NCBI GenBank assembly: GCA_910587755.1
Contig: CAJUNZ010000072.1
Coordinates: 1-14,475, forward strand
DNA from: an uncultured Acetatifactor sp.
Lineage (GTDB): Bacteria > Bacillota > Clostridia > Lachnospirales > Lachnospiraceae
Length of the DNA stretch: 14,475 bases
Reading direction: 5' to 3'
The notes below the pieces were generated by a model that worked only from the letters and a program-made list of their open reading frames with translations, had not been told where the DNA came from and ran no database searches. Below, piece after piece: positions 1-7,566 of the stretch (positions within the stretch are counted from its first letter, which is position 1; each line of letters starts with the position of its first letter). Both the position numbers and the translations under genes were made by a program.

Positions 1-66
1 AGAGTGCGTATGGGACGGGGAGACCCTTTTTCTTAAGCTCTAAATTTCGCGCAATCATTTTGCGTC
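1..66. other. suspect contig-edge junction
   Basis: The ABC exporter frame reads well on the minus strand down to about position 75, then gives a short tail that looks unlike the family and a stop at 33-35. On the same strand a second open frame begins with ATG at 58-56 (preceded by AGGG) and runs off the contig as MIARNLELKKKGLPVPYAL. The edge may be a mobile-element insertion, a chimeric read or an assembly break. No known adapter was recognised here, unlike at the right end. I do not recognise the 19-residue fragment. Confidence 0.4.
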
Positions 67-473
67 CCTGTGCGCTCCGAGTTATAGATCTGCTCTGCCA
101 CCTGAGGCTGTTCCATGGTTTCATAGTCAAGAGATACCGCCTTTTCCCGCATCATCACCTCAAAGGCAACCTCACACCTCTTGGAAGACCCCCCATAGGC
201 CCTGACCACAAAGGCTCCGGCCACAGCAGTAATCACCCCCAGCCCTGCCGTAAGTCCTCCCAGTATCATCCCCTCTCTGAACCTTCCCTCCAGAAGGGAA
301 TCGATAAACCGGGCCGTGAGGTACAGCCCCAAATAACTCCCCGCTACATCCAACACAGTCTGTATGATCCGCAGAGGAATTACGGCAGAATCCACTTTAT
401 GGACAATCTTCAGCAGAGCCAGCCCTGTCCTGTGACGGCTTACAAAAGTTTGTTCTTTTTTCCTCTCTCCCAT
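33..473 (-). CDS. ABC exporter permease, N-terminal fragment (second half-transporter)
   Basis: This is the start of a second ABC half-exporter. It begins 3 nt after the TAA of the first ABC gene (stop, GCC, ATG), so the two are translationally coupled and probably form a heterodimer. The 146 visible residues hold two likely membrane helices (about 32-58 and 66-93) and then the family-like stretch SLDYETMEQPQVAEQIYNSE, the first cytoplasmic helix region of exporter-type ABC membrane domains. The nucleotide-binding domain is absent because the frame closes near the contig edge. The last ~12 residues do not look like family sequence. Either the gene is interrupted here or the contig end is chimeric. 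The substrate is unknown; peptide or drug export is typical for such pairs next to an AgrC/LytTR system. Confidence 0.75.
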   Translation of the reverse strand: MGERKKEQTFVSRHRTGLALLKIVHKVDSAVIPLRIIQTVLDVAGSYLGLYLTARFIDSLLEGRFREGMILGGLTAGLGVITAVAGAFVVRAYGGSSKRCEVAFEVMMREKAVSLDYETMEQPQVAEQIYNSERTGTQNDCAKFRA

Positions 474-476
474 GGC

Positions 477-2351
477 TTAGTTCTCCCCCTTTTCTTTCTT
501 TTCATCCTCCTGGTAATACTGCGCCTGTGTGTGGAACATGTACGCGTAAGCCCCCTGTTTTTCCATCAGCTGAACATGGTTTCCCTCCTCGGTAATCCTG
601 CCCTTATCCATGTACAAAATGCGGTCGCAGAACTTGGTGGAGCTCAGGCGGTGGGAGATAAAAATACTCGTCTTTTCCCTGGTCATCTCATAATATTTGT
701 CATACATACTGCTCTCCGCAATGGGGTCCAGAACGGCGGTGGGTTCATCCAGGATCACCACAGGCGAATCCTTATACAGAGCTCTGGCCAGCATCAGCTT
801 CTGCAGCTCTCCTCCGGAGAGATTTATGCCGGAGGCGTCCACATCTTTGTTCAAATAAGTGTGCTCCTGTTTCTCCATTTCCTGAACCCGCTCCCACAGA
901 TCTGCTTTCTGGAGGCACTCCTTGAGCCTCTCACGGTTGATATCCTCCTCCCTGCGGCAGGTGACATTTTCTCCCAGAGGAAAAGAAAAAGCAAAGACCT
1001 CCTGGAATACCACTGCAAATTCCCGCCGGTACTCCCTCCGGGACAGCTTGGAAACATCCTGCCCATCCAGGTATATTTTTCCCCGTGAGGGTTGATACAG
1101 CCCGCAAACCAGTTTTACCAGGGTGGACTTTCCCGCGCCATTCATACCCACCAGGGCAATTTTCTCACCGGGCCTGATGGTCAGAGAAAGGTCGTGGATG
1201 GTGTCTTCCTCATTTCCCTCGTACCGAAAAGATACATGCTCCAGGCGGATCTCATGGCTCCTGCCAGGGGAAGACACCGCCTGCCCGCCTCCTTCTTCCT
1301 CCTGCCCCAGCTTCATACAATCCCGGTACCGATCCATGTGTCTGTTCTGATACAGTATCCCTTTCAGGTTCTGGATCAGGGAACTCATCCACCCGTTAAA
1401 TCCTCCTGCAATCCCCACATAGAGCAGAAACGCCGCCAGGTCAATACGGCCCTGGGCCATCTGATCAATAAGCCACACATACATCAGCAGATCCCTGGCA
1501 AAACTCAGCACACTCTCCACTATATGGGCACTGTTGCCACATTTCGACTGTTTTGCTGCAATCCTTGCAAACTCCTCCTTCATTGTCTCAAACTCTCTCT
1601 GAAACCAGTTCCACATCCGGTACAGCCGGATATCCTTGCCCCCTGCCGGAGCCATCACCTCCCGTTTCAGGTAGTTGTAGCTCTGGTTATTTTTGATATA
1701 GGCGTCTTCATAGCGTACACTCCTTTTGTCGGCATAAAAATGAACCCCCATCACTGCCCCGGAAGCCAGCAGCAGAAGCAGAAGAGCCCAGGGATTCAGC
1801 AGGCCAATGACAATCGAATAGACCGCCAGGCCCAGACAGGCCGCCGCACCTCCTGATACAGCCCCCAGAAAGGCTTCAATCCCTTCATCGTTGCCCCGAT
1901 AAATATTCCCCTTGCCGCCTTCTATTTTCTCTTGTCCTTTTCTGCTCTCAAATGTCTCAAAGTCCATTCCCAGAATCGTCTTAAACAGCTGGACGCCCAT
2001 GCCGATGCGGGTGACAAATCTCCTCTTATAATATGTTGCATTCAGATATCCCTGCAGCAGATTCAGAGCCTGCAGAGCCATCACATAACCCGCCAGGGCC
2101 AGGAAAATCATTCCAGGTTCCCACCCGCTTCCCAGCAGGTAGACCACTGCGCTGGGCAGAGCCATTGCGGCAAAAGGGCACAGCACCGCCAGAAGAATGT
2201 CTCCTCCCATCACCCAAAGGCTTTTCCCCCCGATCTCCGCCACCAGACAGCCCAGGGCCTCACGATAGTTGTCCCAGAGCGGATAGTGCGTCCGCACCGC
2301 TCCGCCTTCTGCCGCCTTCTCTCTTTTCTTTTTCTCTTTCTTCCAAGCCAT
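477..2351 (-). CDS. ABC exporter half-transporter (membrane domain fused to ATPase)
   Basis: 624 aa with the permease and ATPase on one chain. The membrane domain spans about residues 40-335. The nucleotide-binding domain follows, with Walker A GMNGAGKST (402-410), Q-loop Q450, signature LSGGE (511-515), Walker B VVILDEP (531-537) and H-loop H567, all intact. It is therefore an active ATPase half that would pair with the next gene. The start is ATG at 2351, preceded by AGGAGG with 9-nt spacing. An in-frame extension to 2510 exists, but it runs through the upstream terminator hairpin and has no binding site, so I rejected it. There is no C39 peptidase domain, so this is not a classic leader-cleaving bacteriocin exporter. 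It lies downstream of a sensor kinase and regulator that probably control it. The exported substrate cannot be told from sequence. Confidence 0.88.
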   Translation of the reverse strand: MAWKKEKKKREKAAEGGAVRTHYPLWDNYREALGCLVAEIGGKSLWVMGGDILLAVLCPFAAMALPSAVVYLLGSGWEPGMIFLALAGYVMALQALNLLQGYLNATYYKRRFVTRIGMGVQLFKTILGMDFETFESRKGQEKIEGGKGNIYRGNDEGIEAFLGAVSGGAAACLGLAVYSIVIGLLNPWALLLLLLASGAVMGVHFYADKRSVRYEDAYIKNNQSYNYLKREVMAPAGGKDIRLYRMWNWFQREFETMKEEFARIAAKQSKCGNSAHIVESVLSFARDLLMYVWLIDQMAQGRIDLAAFLLYVGIAGGFNGWMSSLIQNLKGILYQNRHMDRYRDCMKLGQEEEGGGQAVSSPGRSHEIRLEHVSFRYEGNEEDTIHDLSLTIRPGEKIALVGMNGAGKSTLVKLVCGLYQPSRGKIYLDGQDVSKLSRREYRREFAVVFQEVFAFSFPLGENVTCRREEDINRERLKECLQKADLWERVQEMEKQEHTYLNKDVDASGINLSGGELQKLMLARALYKDSPVVILDEPTAVLDPIAESSMYDKYYEMTREKTSIFISHRLSSTKFCDRILYMDKGRITEEGNHVQLMEKQGAYAYMFHTQAQYYQEDEKKEKGEN

Positions 2352-2480
2352 CTCCTGTCTCCTCCTCTTCCCCTGCCTTCCCGAAAGCCGCCCTGTCCAG
2401 ATCCGCACCTGTTGTATTCTCAGTTTTGGCCGCGGTCCCAACGGTGTCAGGAATATTTTCTTGTGTTCCCACCATAACGC

Positions 2481-2502
2481 AAAAATCCCCCTGAGGGGGA
2501 TT
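2481..2502 (-). terminator. rho-independent terminator between kinase and ABC genes
   Basis: AATCCCCC (2484-2491) and GGGGGATT (2495-2502) form an 8-bp perfect stem with a 3-nt loop. On the minus strand it is followed by a run of five T (2485-2481). It sits about 50 nt after the kinase stop and about 130 nt before the ABC start. It would end or attenuate the regulator-kinase transcript, so the ABC pair must rely on readthrough or on its own promoter in 2352-2480. I see only a poor candidate promoter there (TTGGGA, 16 nt, GAATAC). Confidence 0.75.
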
Positions 2503-2554
2503 CCGCTCACGAAATGTTCATTTTTTCACACCAAATGCAGGAAATGGCGGCCAG

Positions 2555-3742
2555 TCACAGAGAAAGTGTTACCTCCGCCGCAAAGATCCCCGGCTCGCTT
2601 GCCAGGGTCAGATATCCGTCGTACTTGTCCACCACCGCTTTCATCCGCTTCATGCCCAGGCCATGATTGCCCCGTTTCTTGGTAATGTAATTCTTTTCCT
2701 CAAAGTCCGGCTCCTCCTTGGCAGAATTCTGTATGGAGACATAGAATTGAGAGCCTTTTACCGCCATATAGATGCGCAGAAAACGCTGCTGCAGAGGAAT
2801 TTTTTCACAGGATTCCAGAGCGTTGTCCAGAAGATTTCCCAAAAGCACACACAGGTCCACATCCGACATGGCAAGCTCTCCCGGCAGAGCCGCCTTGCAG
2901 TTGACCTGAACGCCGGCACGTTTTGCCAGAGTCAGCTTGCTGTTCAGTATCGCGTCCACCATCTGGCTGCCCGACTTTACATAGGTGTCCACGCTGTCCA
3001 GGTTCTCCTCCAAATGATCCAGGTACTCTGCCATCTCCTCCATACGCCCTGCAGCCATCTGCGCCTTCATGACCTGTAGATGATTATGGTAGTCATGCCG
3101 CCAGCCCCGCATATTCAGGTAGATCTCCTTGGTCTCCTGGTACTGGTGGCCCAGCACCTCCTGCTGCAGCTGCTCCGTCCGGCGGACATAACCCCGGTGG
3201 TAGTAAAAAAGCGATCCCTCCAGGGCAAGAAAAATAAGCCCCTCCAGAACCGCCACATAGGCAAGATTCTCCGCCCCCGCCCCATCCTGCAGAACCTGCA
3301 GGGACAAAAGACCATACACCGCTCCCACCAGCAGGCTGTTCCACAGGCGCAGGCTCTCCCGCTCCAGAGCCAGCAGAAACAGAAAGGCCGTCAGAACCAC
3401 TCCGTTCCAAAACACACAGGCCCCCGCCTCCTCCGCCCCGCAGACTGCAGCCAGACAGCCCGGCACCAGAACCTTCCACCACTGCTCTCCGAGAGGCTTT
3501 TCATCATAAAAAAGAACATACAGAAAAAGTACCAGAACCACTGCGATCCAGCCCCCGGTGCGGCTCCAGAACACCGCCTGCTCCGAAGCGCCAAAAACAG
3601 CGGGAATCTGGGTCAGAAGAACCATTCCCAGGGCGATCCCTCCAGACACAATCCGCTTTCCCCGTCCTTTCTCCAGTTCACTGATCTTTTCTATATAATA
3701 CAGGTACAGAACAAGCCATATTATCTGAACCAGAAGCCGCAT
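2555..3742 (-). CDS. GHKL (AgrC-like) sensor histidine kinase
   Basis: 395 aa membrane sensor kinase. The N-terminal ~180 residues are mostly hydrophobic, with about five to six membrane helices as in AgrC-type sensors. A dimerisation/phosphotransfer helix follows with the motif RHDYHNHL, in which H216 is the likely phosphorylated histidine. The ATP-binding GHKL domain has N-box LLGNLLDNALES (300-311) and G-box HGLGM (360-364). This family usually reads extracellular peptides and phosphorylates a LytTR-type regulator, and the gene immediately upstream is such a regulator (83-nt gap). The start ATG at 3742 is preceded by purine-rich AGAGGAAGGA. The ligand is unknown, and no AgrB/AgrD-like maturase or signal peptide gene is in view. 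Confidence 0.87.
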   Translation of the reverse strand: MRLLVQIIWLVLYLYYIEKISELEKGRGKRIVSGGIALGMVLLTQIPAVFGASEQAVFWSRTGGWIAVVLVLFLYVLFYDEKPLGEQWWKVLVPGCLAAVCGAEEAGACVFWNGVVLTAFLFLLALERESLRLWNSLLVGAVYGLLSLQVLQDGAGAENLAYVAVLEGLIFLALEGSLFYYHRGYVRRTEQLQQEVLGHQYQETKEIYLNMRGWRHDYHNHLQVMKAQMAAGRMEEMAEYLDHLEENLDSVDTYVKSGSQMVDAILNSKLTLAKRAGVQVNCKAALPGELAMSDVDLCVLLGNLLDNALESCEKIPLQQRFLRIYMAVKGSQFYVSIQNSAKEEPDFEEKNYITKKRGNHGLGMKRMKAVVDKYDGYLTLASEPGIFAAEVTLSL

Positions 3743-3825
3743 CTTTTCATTTCCTTCCTCTTATTTCCTTGTATTTTTCAAATGGGACAGCCCACCCTTT
3801 TTCCGGACACACTTTCTGTCCTTTG

Positions 3826-4563
3826 TCAATCCGCTTCTCTTCGGGCCTCACGCCTGAAATATGCCATGTATGCCTGGTTCAAAGGTTCCCATTTTCCCCT
3901 GGCCACAGGCACCAGCATCCGGTTTTCCATGCGGATTTCCTTCTTTCCTATCTTATCCACCCTTCCCAGGTTGATCAGAAAAGACCTGTGAGGCTTGAAG
4001 AAAGCTTCAGACCTCTCCTCAATCTCCTGCTCCATCTGCCGGAGACCAGTTCTGCAGGACAGGCTTCCCCCATCCCGTTTCCAGATCAAAGTTTCATGCC
4101 CGCTGCCCTCCAGGCAGCAGATATCCGAGAGGTACACCTTCTCCACCTCTCCCGCAGACAGAGGCGCCAGGATCGCCTCCCTGTGTGCCCCCCGCTCCCT
4201 GGCCCGGTTCAGCGCCATATGAAGCCGTTCTCTTTTTATCGGTTTTACAATATAAGAGACCGCCTCCAGGTCATAGCCTTCCAGGGCAAATTCCGGATTT
4301 CCCGTCACAAAAATTATTCCCAGACGTTCCCCCATTCCCCGGAGTTTTTTCGCCAGAGCCATTCCGTCCATTCCCGGCATTTCTATATCCAGAAGCAGCA
4401 CATCCGTGTCCTTCCTCTCCTCCCAGGCAAAGAGAAAGGCATCGGCCGTAGGGAACTGTTCCACGCTGCAGACCTCCTGCTCTTCTCTGGCCCAGGCCTC
4501 CAGTTCTCTGACCAGGCCCTCCCGGCATACCTCCTCGTCCTCACACACCGCAAAATGCAGCAC
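3826..4563 (-). CDS. LytTR-family response regulator
   Basis: 245 aa two-component regulator. The receiver domain (about 1-115) has the acidic patch CEDEE, phosphoacceptor D59 in LLLDIEMPGMDG, and the conserved Lys of IVKP (K107). A LytTR DNA-binding domain (about 135-241) follows, with the typical FFKPHRSFLINL and VPVARGKW stretches. The start chosen is GTG at 4563, with GGGAGG 5 nt upstream, which puts the receiver start at the usual position. A GTG nine codons further upstream (4590) has no binding site. It is cotranscribed with the kinase downstream and probably activates the exporter genes or its own operon. No clear pair of LytTR binding repeats was found in the two candidate upstream regions. 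Confidence 0.87.
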   Translation of the reverse strand: MLHFAVCEDEEVCREGLVRELEAWAREEQEVCSVEQFPTADAFLFAWEERKDTDVLLLDIEMPGMDGMALAKKLRGMGERLGIIFVTGNPEFALEGYDLEAVSYIVKPIKRERLHMALNRARERGAHREAILAPLSAGEVEKVYLSDICCLEGSGHETLIWKRDGGSLSCRTGLRQMEQEIEERSEAFFKPHRSFLINLGRVDKIGKKEIRMENRMLVPVARGKWEPLNQAYMAYFRREARREAD

Positions 4564-4634
4564 TGGGCCCTCCCTTCCGCATACGGTCACGTTGGCTGTG
4601 TGTCCTGCCTATGCTTTCTCACCTTGACTTCCTC

Positions 4635-4663
4635 ATTATATCACCAATCCGACAGCATGGAAA
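4635..4663 (-). promoter_or_regulatory. promoter of the regulator-kinase operon
   Basis: On the minus strand a perfect TATAAT (4640-4635) lies 17 nt after TTTCCA (4663-4658), which matches 4 of 6 positions of the -35 consensus. Transcription would begin near 4628, giving a ~65-nt leader before the GTG start at 4563. The promoter lies only ~20 nt past the AraC stop, and no terminator is seen between them. Confidence 0.6.
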
Positions 4664-4683
4664 CAATGAGTTTTCCAGCCGGG

Positions 4684-5589
4684 TTAAGCTTTCCCCTCCT
4701 CTGGGCAGGCCCCGGCGCTCTGCCCGGCCGCCCTGTAGGCAACCGGCGTCCTTCCATATTTTTTCCGAAAAGCCCTGGTAAAATAGGACTGATTGTGAAA
4801 TCCGCAGTTTTCCATAATGTCAATCACTTTCAAATCCGTCTCCACCAGCTGCTTTGCCGCCAGTTCCAGGCGGTAATCCACCAAATAGGCGTTGAAGCTC
4901 ATCCCCGTAAACTCTTTAAACAGTTTCATAAAGTGACTCTCCGAAAATCCACACTGCCCCGCGGCTTCTTTCACTGTGATCTCATGGTCGTAAGATTTCC
5001 GCACATGAAAGAGGGCGTTTTTCAGTCTGTTATAGGACAGCTGCTGGCAGCGGTCCTCAGCATTGGCCGTGGTGCTGTACTGATTCATATGGTGCAGAAT
5101 GAGATAGAGGCCGGACTTAATCATCAGTTCATGGGTGGAATAGCTCTCCCTCCGGCAGGCCAGCAGAGACTGGACGCAGGGAGACACTTCCCGGTTAAAG
5201 TCCGAGTCCGCCGGATAAAATCCTTCCATGGTTCTCTCCCCGATCAGAAACGGAAGCACATATTTTTCATAGCAGGGATCTTCCCCCGTCCCTTTAAAAA
5301 GCGAGGGGTGGAACATTATATTATAGTACTCCCCTTTCTCAGAGCCGCTCTGCCCCATGGAGTGTACCCCATGGGGCAGCACCAGAACCAGATCTCCGGC
5401 CCGAAGCGTGTACACCCGCCCCCACAGGGTGGCCTGCATCTGTCCCTGGACGCAGAAAATCAGCTCAAAATCATCATGCCAGTGCAGGGGAAAAGAAGAA
5501 AGCCACTCCGGTATGCGCCCGTGGTAGACGCTGTAAGGAAAGGCTACAATACCATGTATCTTTGTCTCATGCAGCGGGGTAAAATCCAT
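4684..5589 (-). CDS. AraC-family transcriptional regulator with cupin sensor domain
   Basis: 301 aa. The N-terminal cupin-type domain (HWHDDFELIF at 36-45 and the RAGDLVLVLPHGVHS region) would sense a small ligand. The C-terminal ~90 residues (about 194-284) form the double helix-turn-helix of AraC/XylS proteins, including ITVKEAAGQCGFSESHF and IMENCGFHNQSYFTRAFRKK followed by GRTPVAYR. The start is ATG at 5589, with AGGAGG 7 nt upstream. An 11-codon upstream extension has no such site. The gene is divergent from the GH13 sugar enzyme, the usual arrangement for a local carbohydrate-responsive activator, so a role in maltodextrin control is inferred. Confidence 0.87.
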   Translation of the reverse strand: MDFTPLHETKIHGIVAFPYSVYHGRIPEWLSSFPLHWHDDFELIFCVQGQMQATLWGRVYTLRAGDLVLVLPHGVHSMGQSGSEKGEYYNIMFHPSLFKGTGEDPCYEKYVLPFLIGERTMEGFYPADSDFNREVSPCVQSLLACRRESYSTHELMIKSGLYLILHHMNQYSTTANAEDRCQQLSYNRLKNALFHVRKSYDHEITVKEAAGQCGFSESHFMKLFKEFTGMSFNAYLVDYRLELAAKQLVETDLKVIDIMENCGFHNQSYFTRAFRKKYGRTPVAYRAAGQSAGACPEEGKA

Positions 5590-5643
5590 AGAATTCCTCC
5601 TGAACGTGAAATACGCAAACACAGAAAAACTTTCGGGGCCTCT

Positions 5644-5671
5644 AAACTATTGAAAAGCTTGTAAAAGTCAA
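5644..5671 (-). promoter_or_regulatory. candidate promoter of the AraC regulator gene
   Basis: On the minus strand TTGACT (5671-5666) matches 5 of 6 positions of the -35 consensus. It is 16 nt from TAGTTT (5649-5644), which is a poor -10. Its -35 lies inside the spacer of the opposing plus-strand promoter, so the two would compete. This is tentative because of the weak -10. Confidence 0.35.
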
Positions 5672-5687
5672 AAGAGCACATTATAAT
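5659..5687 (+). promoter_or_regulatory. promoter of the GH13-MATE transcription unit
   Basis: TTGTAA (5659-5664, 4 of 6 to consensus), a 17-nt spacer and a perfect TATAAT (5682-5687). Transcription would start near 5694, leaving a ~100-nt leader before the ATG at 5798. No clear regulator operator or CcpA site could be defined by eye. Confidence 0.6.
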
Positions 5688-5797
5688 AGGATTGTGTCAA
5701 AAACCGCGGATAATGCTGCAAGAATTATAGCACGCATCATTGTACAATACAAGCATGAAGAAAAACGGTGAACTGCCGACAACGGGAGGAAAAATCT

Positions 5798-7516
5798 ATG
5801 GAACATGCAGCGGTGAGACATTTTGCGGACAAACGGTACTGTTATGCGGTGGAGAAAGGCCGCATTCTGATTCGACTTGAGACCAAAAAGGGAGACGGGG
5901 CAAGGGTGGTTCTCCATGTACAGGAGAAATATCTGCCCGTGAGTTTCATGGATACCAGACAGCAGCGCCCCATGACCCTGGTCTGTTCCGACAGGTATAC
6001 TGACTATTATGAGGCTGAGGTTAACGTGGATATGGTCTGTCTCCGATATTTCTTTCAGATAGAGGGAAGAGACGGAGAGACTGTCTACTATGGCAATCAT
6101 GTTTTCACCGACGCCTGCATCACAGACATAGAGTACATGTTTGACTGTCCCCAGACACTTCGGGAGGAGGAAGTGTTTGAACTGCCCTCCTGGGCCAGAA
6201 ACAAAGTGGTATACCAGATCTTTCCCTCCCGCTTTGCCACGGACCAGGATGTGCCGGAAGAGACCTGGTATCAGGCCCCCATAAAAAACAGCGCGGATCT
6301 GAAGGGCTCGCTTCGGGGCATTATCAGCCGCCTGGAGCACATAAAATCCCTTGGAGCGGATATTCTCTACATGACCCCCATTTTCCGCTCCGGCTCCAGC
6401 CATAAGTACAACACCGACGATTACTTTCAGATCGATCCCTCCTTCGGAGACAAGGAAGACCTGAAAGAACTTGTGGAAAGAGCCCACGGACTGGGCATGT
6501 ATGTGATTCTGGACGGTGTGTTCAACCACACTTCCATAGACTTTTTCGCCTTCCGGGATATCAGGGAGAATAAGGAGCGTTCAAAATACCTCGACTGGTA
6601 TTACATCCAGGATTTCCCCCTTGTGATGGAGCATGGGAAAAAGCCCAGTTACAAGACTTTCAGCTACGCGGGAATGATGCCAAAACTCAACCTGCGCAAC
6701 AGGGAAGTGGCAGACTTTGTGATACAGACAGCCACCTACTGGATCCGGGAATGCGGCATTGACGGCTGGCGTCTGGATGTGGCGGATGAGATCAACCATG
6801 GATTCTGGAAACGGTTCCGACAGGAGGTCAAAGCAGTAAAGAAAGACGCCCTCATCGTAGGAGAAATCTGGCATTTCGCCGGAGATTTCCTGGAAGGGGA
6901 CCAGTGGGACAGCGTCATGAATTACCCTTTTCACCGGTCTGTGCTGGAGCTGGCCGCCCGAGGGGAACTGGCTCCCTCGGCTTTTCTGGAAAAACTGGCA
7001 TTCCTGAGAGGGAATCTGAACCGCGCTCTGGAAGGGTATCTGTGGAACCTGATTGACAGCCATGACACGGAGCGGTTCCTCCACAGCGCAGGGGACGACG
7101 TGCGCAGACAGATGCTGGCGGCGGCGCTGCAGCTGCTGCTTCCCGGCATGCCCATGATCTACTACGGCGACGAGGTAGGCATGACGGGAGGTTCTGACCC
7201 GGACTGCAGGCGCGGCATGCTCTGGGAGGGCAGCAGGCAGAATCAGACCCTCTTCCACTACTACCAGACTTTGATCCACATCCGGCACCAGTACCCTGCG
7301 CTGACAGAAGGCACCCTCACAGAGCAGAGTGCCGACGATGAACGAGGACTGATTACCATCAAAAGACAACAGGGCAGACAGCGCCTCAGACTGCTTTTCC
7401 ATGTCAAAGCAGGCACTTTGATCCTGCCGGAACTGGCGGGCAGAAAAAACCTTGTGGACAACCGGGACTTTTCGGGAATCCTGGGGGACTTTGAAGCCGC
7501 AGTGCTTCTGGAATAG
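5798..7516 (+). CDS. GH13 neopullulanase/cyclomaltodextrinase-type alpha-glucan hydrolase
   Basis: 572 aa, no signal peptide, so cytoplasmic. An N-terminal beta domain (about 1-125, typical of the cyclomaltodextrinase/neopullulanase subfamily) precedes the catalytic barrel starting at VVYQIFPSRFA. The four GH13 regions are intact: DGVFNHT (239-245), GWRLDVADE with nucleophile D327, VGEIWH with acid/base E356, and LIDSHDTER with D423. It should cut alpha-1,4 (possibly alpha-1,6) bonds in imported maltodextrins or cyclodextrins. The start ATG at 5798 follows GGGAGG with 8-nt spacing, and the frame open from 5768 adds 10 unlikely residues. It is divergent from the AraC gene and probably cotranscribed with the MATE gene 50 bp downstream. 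Exact substrate preference cannot be read from sequence. Confidence 0.92.
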   Translation: MEHAAVRHFADKRYCYAVEKGRILIRLETKKGDGARVVLHVQEKYLPVSFMDTRQQRPMTLVCSDRYTDYYEAEVNVDMVCLRYFFQIEGRDGETVYYGNHVFTDACITDIEYMFDCPQTLREEEVFELPSWARNKVVYQIFPSRFATDQDVPEETWYQAPIKNSADLKGSLRGIISRLEHIKSLGADILYMTPIFRSGSSHKYNTDDYFQIDPSFGDKEDLKELVERAHGLGMYVILDGVFNHTSIDFFAFRDIRENKERSKYLDWYYIQDFPLVMEHGKKPSYKTFSYAGMMPKLNLRNREVADFVIQTATYWIRECGIDGWRLDVADEINHGFWKRFRQEVKAVKKDALIVGEIWHFAGDFLEGDQWDSVMNYPFHRSVLELAARGELAPSAFLEKLAFLRGNLNRALEGYLWNLIDSHDTERFLHSAGDDVRRQMLAAALQLLLPGMPMIYYGDEVGMTGGSDPDCRRGMLWEGSRQNQTLFHYYQTLIHIRHQYPALTEGTLTEQSADDERGLITIKRQQGRQRLRLLFHVKAGTLILPELAGRKNLVDNRDFSGILGDFEAAVLLE

Positions 7517-7566
7517 ACCAAAACGGGGCTTCCCGATGACAAAAACCTCGGACAGGAAGGAATAAA

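Noticed and set aside
60..1088. Long plus-strand open frame opposite the ABC genes
   Set aside because: It is antisense to two coupled ABC genes with intact motifs, has no ribosome binding site and gives a His/Pro/Gln-rich peptide typical of antisense frames.
2352..2510. N-terminal extension of the first ABC protein, or a small peptide gene, in the kinase-ABC gap
   Set aside because: The frame starts inside the terminator hairpin, has no binding site and is rich in basic residues without a leader or export signal. The AGGAGG-preceded ATG at 2351 is better.
3743..3825. TTGACA just after the regulator stop as a kinase promoter
   Set aside because: A perfect -35 word is present, but no -10-like sequence lies 15-19 nt downstream. 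The kinase is more simply read from the regulator's promoter.
3769..5664. 631-codon plus-strand open frame across the regulator and AraC genes
   Set aside because: It crosses two well-supported minus-strand genes and their promoter. Its translation has no domain logic and the usual antisense composition.
5681..6529. Minus-strand open frame opposite the GH13 gene
   Set aside because: The plus-strand protein has all four GH13 catalytic regions and a good ribosome binding site. The antisense frame has neither.
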